From: Thalassotalea sp. 1_MG-2023
Lineage (GTDB): Bacteria > Pseudomonadota > Gammaproteobacteria > Enterobacterales > Alteromonadaceae
Direction of reading: 5' to 3'
Length of the DNA: 64,000 bases
Assembly (NCBI RefSeq): GCF_030546745.1
Contig: NZ_JAUOPD010000009.1
Location: forward strand, 84,920-148,919
In this document: positions 63,925 through 64,000 of the stretch, one piece after another
Layout: every line of letters begins with the position of its first letter
Position numbering within the stretch: the stretch's first letter is position 1
Notes under the pieces: generated by a model
Databases searched by the model: none
Told to the model about the DNA's origin: nothing
Seen by the model: the letters and a program-made list of their open reading frames with translations, nothing else
Program-made: the position numbers and the translations under genes

Positions 63925-64000
63925 TAGAGCGTGTTGATCTTTCAAGTTTGTTTTTGCAGCAATTTGTTTGGTATTTATACAAGGCAGAGCTTGTGCCGTG
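63925..64000. mobile_element. Left end of a second MITE-like element, cut by window edge
   Basis: TAGAGCGTGTTGATCTTTC then GTTTGTTTTTGCAGCAATTT and GGTATTTATACAAGGC match the left 70-odd bases of the element at 18854 with few differences. It lies about 190 bp upstream of the DUF3083 gene. The right end is outside the window. Confidence 0.75.

Overview
The window is about 64 kb of chromosome from a marine gammaproteobacterium, most likely of the Alteromonadales (Colwellia/Thalassotalea-like). The reasons are the AT-leaning coding style, core genes that read like E. coli, Vibrio and Shewanella homologues (lpdA, yacL, rpoD, dnaG, rpsU, tsaD, plsY, folB, folK, uppP, msrA), families common in that order (DUF3019, DUF3083, VF530, MbnP/MbnH, GlyGly-CTERM proteins) and dispersed short repeats that I recall from those genomes. 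The genus is inference; the class is well supported.

Layout. 1-13.3 kb: the 3' part of lpdA, a secreted S9 peptidase, a small lipoprotein, an unusually long acnB, a VF530 protein, a LysE exporter, a lone CsgG-like lipoprotein, an AraC regulator facing a secreted chitin-oligosaccharide deacetylase, a TonB-like anchored protein and yacL. lpdA, acnB and yacL look like pieces of the ancestral pdh-lpdA-acnB-yacL neighbourhood split by insertions. 13.7-28.2 kb: an aldose-type sugar dehydrogenase followed closely by a 1302-residue hybrid kinase, a 261-bp MITE-like element, an HDOD protein, secreted beta-propeller proteins, an overlapping MipA/DUF3019/response regulator/kinase operon and a papain-like protease. 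28.3-39.8 kb: a LytS/LytTR pair divergent from an ABC ATPase and an ABC permease-M1 peptidase fusion, then TetR divergent from SDR-MFS with a clear operator palindrome, then a 7TMR-DISM diguanylate cyclase.

40.1-44.5 kb is the accessory part. A REP-associated tyrosine transposase is bounded by 17-bp inverted repeats, with a 42-bp tandem duplication at its 3' edge. Next comes a compact three-gene operon (DUF262 protein, DUF3696-type AAA ATPase, and a protein whose C-terminal third resembles RelE/Gp49 toxins), ending at the 3' end of a tRNA-Ile2(CAU) gene. This operon has the architecture of an anti-phage or toxin system and is the best candidate for an undescribed system here.

44.6-64 kb: a choice-of-anchor B surface protein divergent from an MbnP/MbnH copper/di-heme pair; the macromolecular synthesis operon rpsU-yqeY-dnaG-rpoD with an internal terminator; tsaD, plsY, folB-folK-uppP; an acyl-CoA dehydrogenase; a periplasmic-sensor diguanylate cyclase; a CnoX-like protein; msrA; a DUF3083 protein; and, at the very end, the start of a second copy of the MITE-like element. 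No CRISPR array, rRNA, prophage or integrase was seen.
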